A stretch of DNA of 64,000 nucleotides from Bradyrhizobium sp. Ce-3 (lineage in GTDB: Bacteria; Pseudomonadota; Alphaproteobacteria; Rhizobiales; Xanthobacteraceae): the NCBI RefSeq assembly GCF_022835695.1, contig NZ_BQUV01000002.1:62001-126000 (forward strand). The letters are read 5' to 3'. Positions 62,827 through 64,000 of the stretch are shown one piece after another. The translations under genes were made by a program, and so were the position numbers. Each line of letters starts with the position of its first letter. Position 1 is the first letter of the stretch. The notes below the pieces were generated by a model. It was not told the DNA's origin, did no database searches, and worked only from the letters and a program-made list of their open reading frames with translations.

Positions 62827-63750
62827 ATGTTGGTTCAGGCTAGTCAGGGTCAATCCGGCTCCGCGCACGTCGTTGTGCTGGGCAACGAGAAGGGTGGTTC
62901 GGGCAAGTCGACCACCGCCCTGCATATCGCCGTCGCGCTGATGAAGGCCGGACAGCGCGTCGCCAGCATCGATCTCGACTGCCGCCAGCAAAGCTTCACC
63001 CGCTACATCGGCAATCGCCAGGCCTGGGCCAGGCGCACCGGGATCGACCTCGAGCTGCCCGCGCACCACTGCATCAAATACGGCGAGACGATGCAGATCG
63101 AGGCGAACGAGAACGCCGAATTCCAGCAGTTCATGACGGCGGTGAGCGCGGTGGAACGCGCCTATGATTTCATCGTCATCGATACCCCGGGCTCCGACAG
63201 CTACCTGATGCGGCTCGCGCATTCGATGGCCGACACCCTGGTCACGCCGATCAACGACAGCTTCCTCGACTTCGACGTGCTGGGCACGGTCGATCCCGCG
63301 ACCTATGCGGTGACCGGCGAGAGCCATTACGCGGAGATGGTGCGCGACGTCAGGCGCAAGCGCCGCCAGCTCGACGGTGCCTCGACCGACTGGATCGTGG
63401 TGCGCAACCGGCTGTCGATGCTGGGTTCGCGCAACAAGCAGCTGGTCGCCGACGGCCTGAAGCAGCTGTCGCTGCGGCTCGGGTTCCGTGCGGTGGACGG
63501 CTTTGCCGAGCGGGTGGTCTATCGCGAGTTCTTTCCGCGCGGCCTGACCGCGCTCGACGACATCGACGAGGCGACGCTCGGCACCCGCCCGAGCCTCGGG
63601 CACGTCACCGCTCGCGAGGAGGTGATGAGCCTGTTGCGCCAGCTCAAGCTGCCGCTCGACGAGCGCGGCCGCCGCCGGGCCGCCAACCGGGCCGAATGGT
63701 TCAGCCAGGTCGACAAGCCGCTGGAAGTCGACGACATCATCGGCAGCTAG
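62827..63750 (+). CDS. mipZ: Division-plane positioning ATPase MipZ
   Basis: This 307-residue ParA-type ATPase forms a gradient from the cell poles and blocks FtsZ assembly there, so that division occurs at mid-cell in alphaproteobacteria. The deviant Walker A is NEKGGSGKST (20-29), switch and Walker B are IDLDCRQQS and FIVIDTPGSDSYLMRLAHSMADTLVTPINDSFLDFDVLGT in part, and WIVVRNRLSMLGSRN matches Caulobacter MipZ. The C-terminal FPRGLTALDDIDEATL is also typical. The 292-base gap before it holds no gene. Confidence 0.93.
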   Translation: MLVQASQGQSGSAHVVVLGNEKGGSGKSTTALHIAVALMKAGQRVASIDLDCRQQSFTRYIGNRQAWARRTGIDLELPAHHCIKYGETMQIEANENAEFQQFMTAVSAVERAYDFIVIDTPGSDSYLMRLAHSMADTLVTPINDSFLDFDVLGTVDPATYAVTGESHYAEMVRDVRRKRRQLDGASTDWIVVRNRLSMLGSRNKQLVADGLKQLSLRLGFRAVDGFAERVVYREFFPRGLTALDDIDEATLGTRPSLGHVTAREEVMSLLRQLKLPLDERGRRRAANRAEWFSQVDKPLEVDDIIGS

Positions 63751-63755
63751 CGATC

Positions 63756-64000
63756 GTGAGCAGCAGCGCGTTGACGGCGATCGATCTGGGTTGTCGGGGC
63801 GCCGTCGTCGGACTGTCGTTGCTGATCGCGGCCGTGTTGCTGCGCGACCGCCGTGACACCACGGCACGCCTTGCTGCCGCGCTGGTGGTCGCCGTTGCGG
63901 CTTCCGCGATGTCCGGGGCGCCGGGATTTCCGCGGCCATGGCCATATTGGGGGCTGATCCTGCTGGCCTTGTCGAGCAGCGGATCGGTGCTGTTCTGGGT
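63756..64000 (+). CDS. Start of a membrane protein (3' end outside window)
   Basis: The frame runs from GTG 63756 to the window edge (81 residues). Hydrophobic segments cover about residues 14-29, 38-52 and 66-80; the piece GAPGFPRPWPYWGLILLALSS is of a type I associate with AraC-family regulators that have a membrane-bound sensor region. The rest is not visible, so that link is tentative. It begins 5 bases after the mipZ stop codon and may be cotranscribed with it. Confidence 0.5.
   Translation, partial: MSSSALTAIDLGCRGAVVGLSLLIAAVLLRDRRDTTARLAAALVVAVAASAMSGAPGFPRPWPYWGLILLALSSSGSVLFW

Overview
The window reads as chromosomal DNA of a high-GC alphaproteobacterium, most likely Bradyrhizobium or a near relative (Nitrobacteraceae). 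The grounds are GC-rich codon use throughout, a Caulobacter-type MipZ division ATPase, a DUF1489 protein, an aquaporin-type (AqpS) arsenic operon, and intergenic repeats (3007-3085, 30909-30928, 30981-31073) of kinds I know from Bradyrhizobium intergenic DNA. The genus is inferred from the look of the sequence, not from a search. I see no phage, integrase, transposase or CRISPR array.

Left part (1-15.1 kb). A truncated secreted nuclease-like gene and two tiny genes precede a biotin-dependent acyl-CoA carboxylase alpha subunit, an oxaloacetate decarboxylase-like lyase and acylphosphatase. A GbsR/MarR-type regulator has a perfect palindrome across its own start codon and an apparently leaderless promoter. 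It leads a DUF4166 - membrane/epimerase fusion pair, followed by a tandemly duplicated small membrane protein. A LysR/tautomerase divergent pair, lipB, an orphan FliN-like gene, tRNA-Leu(GAG), an MmyB-type XRE regulator divergent from a SnoaL-like protein, and a lone methyltransferase complete this part.

Centre (15.1-25.7 kb, minus strand). A tight five-gene operon encodes a DUF4132 protein, a MoxR-type AAA+ ATPase, a DUF5682 protein, a VWA protein and a SWIM zinc-finger protein. Its content matches the uncharacterised yehI-yehL-yehM-yehP-yehQ group of Escherichia coli. It is the best candidate here for an undescribed molecular system: an ATPase/VWA machine with a large HEAT-like subunit, a possible TIKI/TraB-like hydrolase and a SWIM-finger subunit.

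Accessory middle (26-47.4 kb). Two secreted NodB-type deacetylases, an MgtE magnesium channel and a repeat-rich gap are followed by three catabolic or resistance blocks. (a) An arsenic operon: divergent DUF6428-like gene, arsR, aqpS, arsC, MFS exporter. (b) A phosphonate operon: divergent LysR, Fe-ADH, phnA, phnY, GlpT-like MFS, with a strong terminator. It lacks an aminoethylphosphonate transaminase, which suggests 2-hydroxyethylphosphonate as entry substrate. (c) A hydantoinase operon: MFS, arylmalonate-decarboxylase-like enzyme, GntR, racemase-like protein without catalytic cysteines, cyclic amidohydrolase, alpha/beta hydrolase. A triple half-site operator at its promoter suggests control by its own GntR protein.

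Right part (47.4-64 kb). An AraC regulator with a Tat-exported alpha/beta hydrolase, an SDR and an HD-domain protein; a His-rich secreted phospholipase C/acid phosphatase; a di-haem peroxidase; an aldo/keto reductase; a TolA/TonB-like envelope protein; DUF599, GST and YidB-like proteins; several small hypotheticals; DUF1489; a COG3904-like secreted protein; panC; mipZ; and the start of a membrane protein cut by the window edge. Three genes or gene pairs in the window carry short direct duplications of their own 3' ends.
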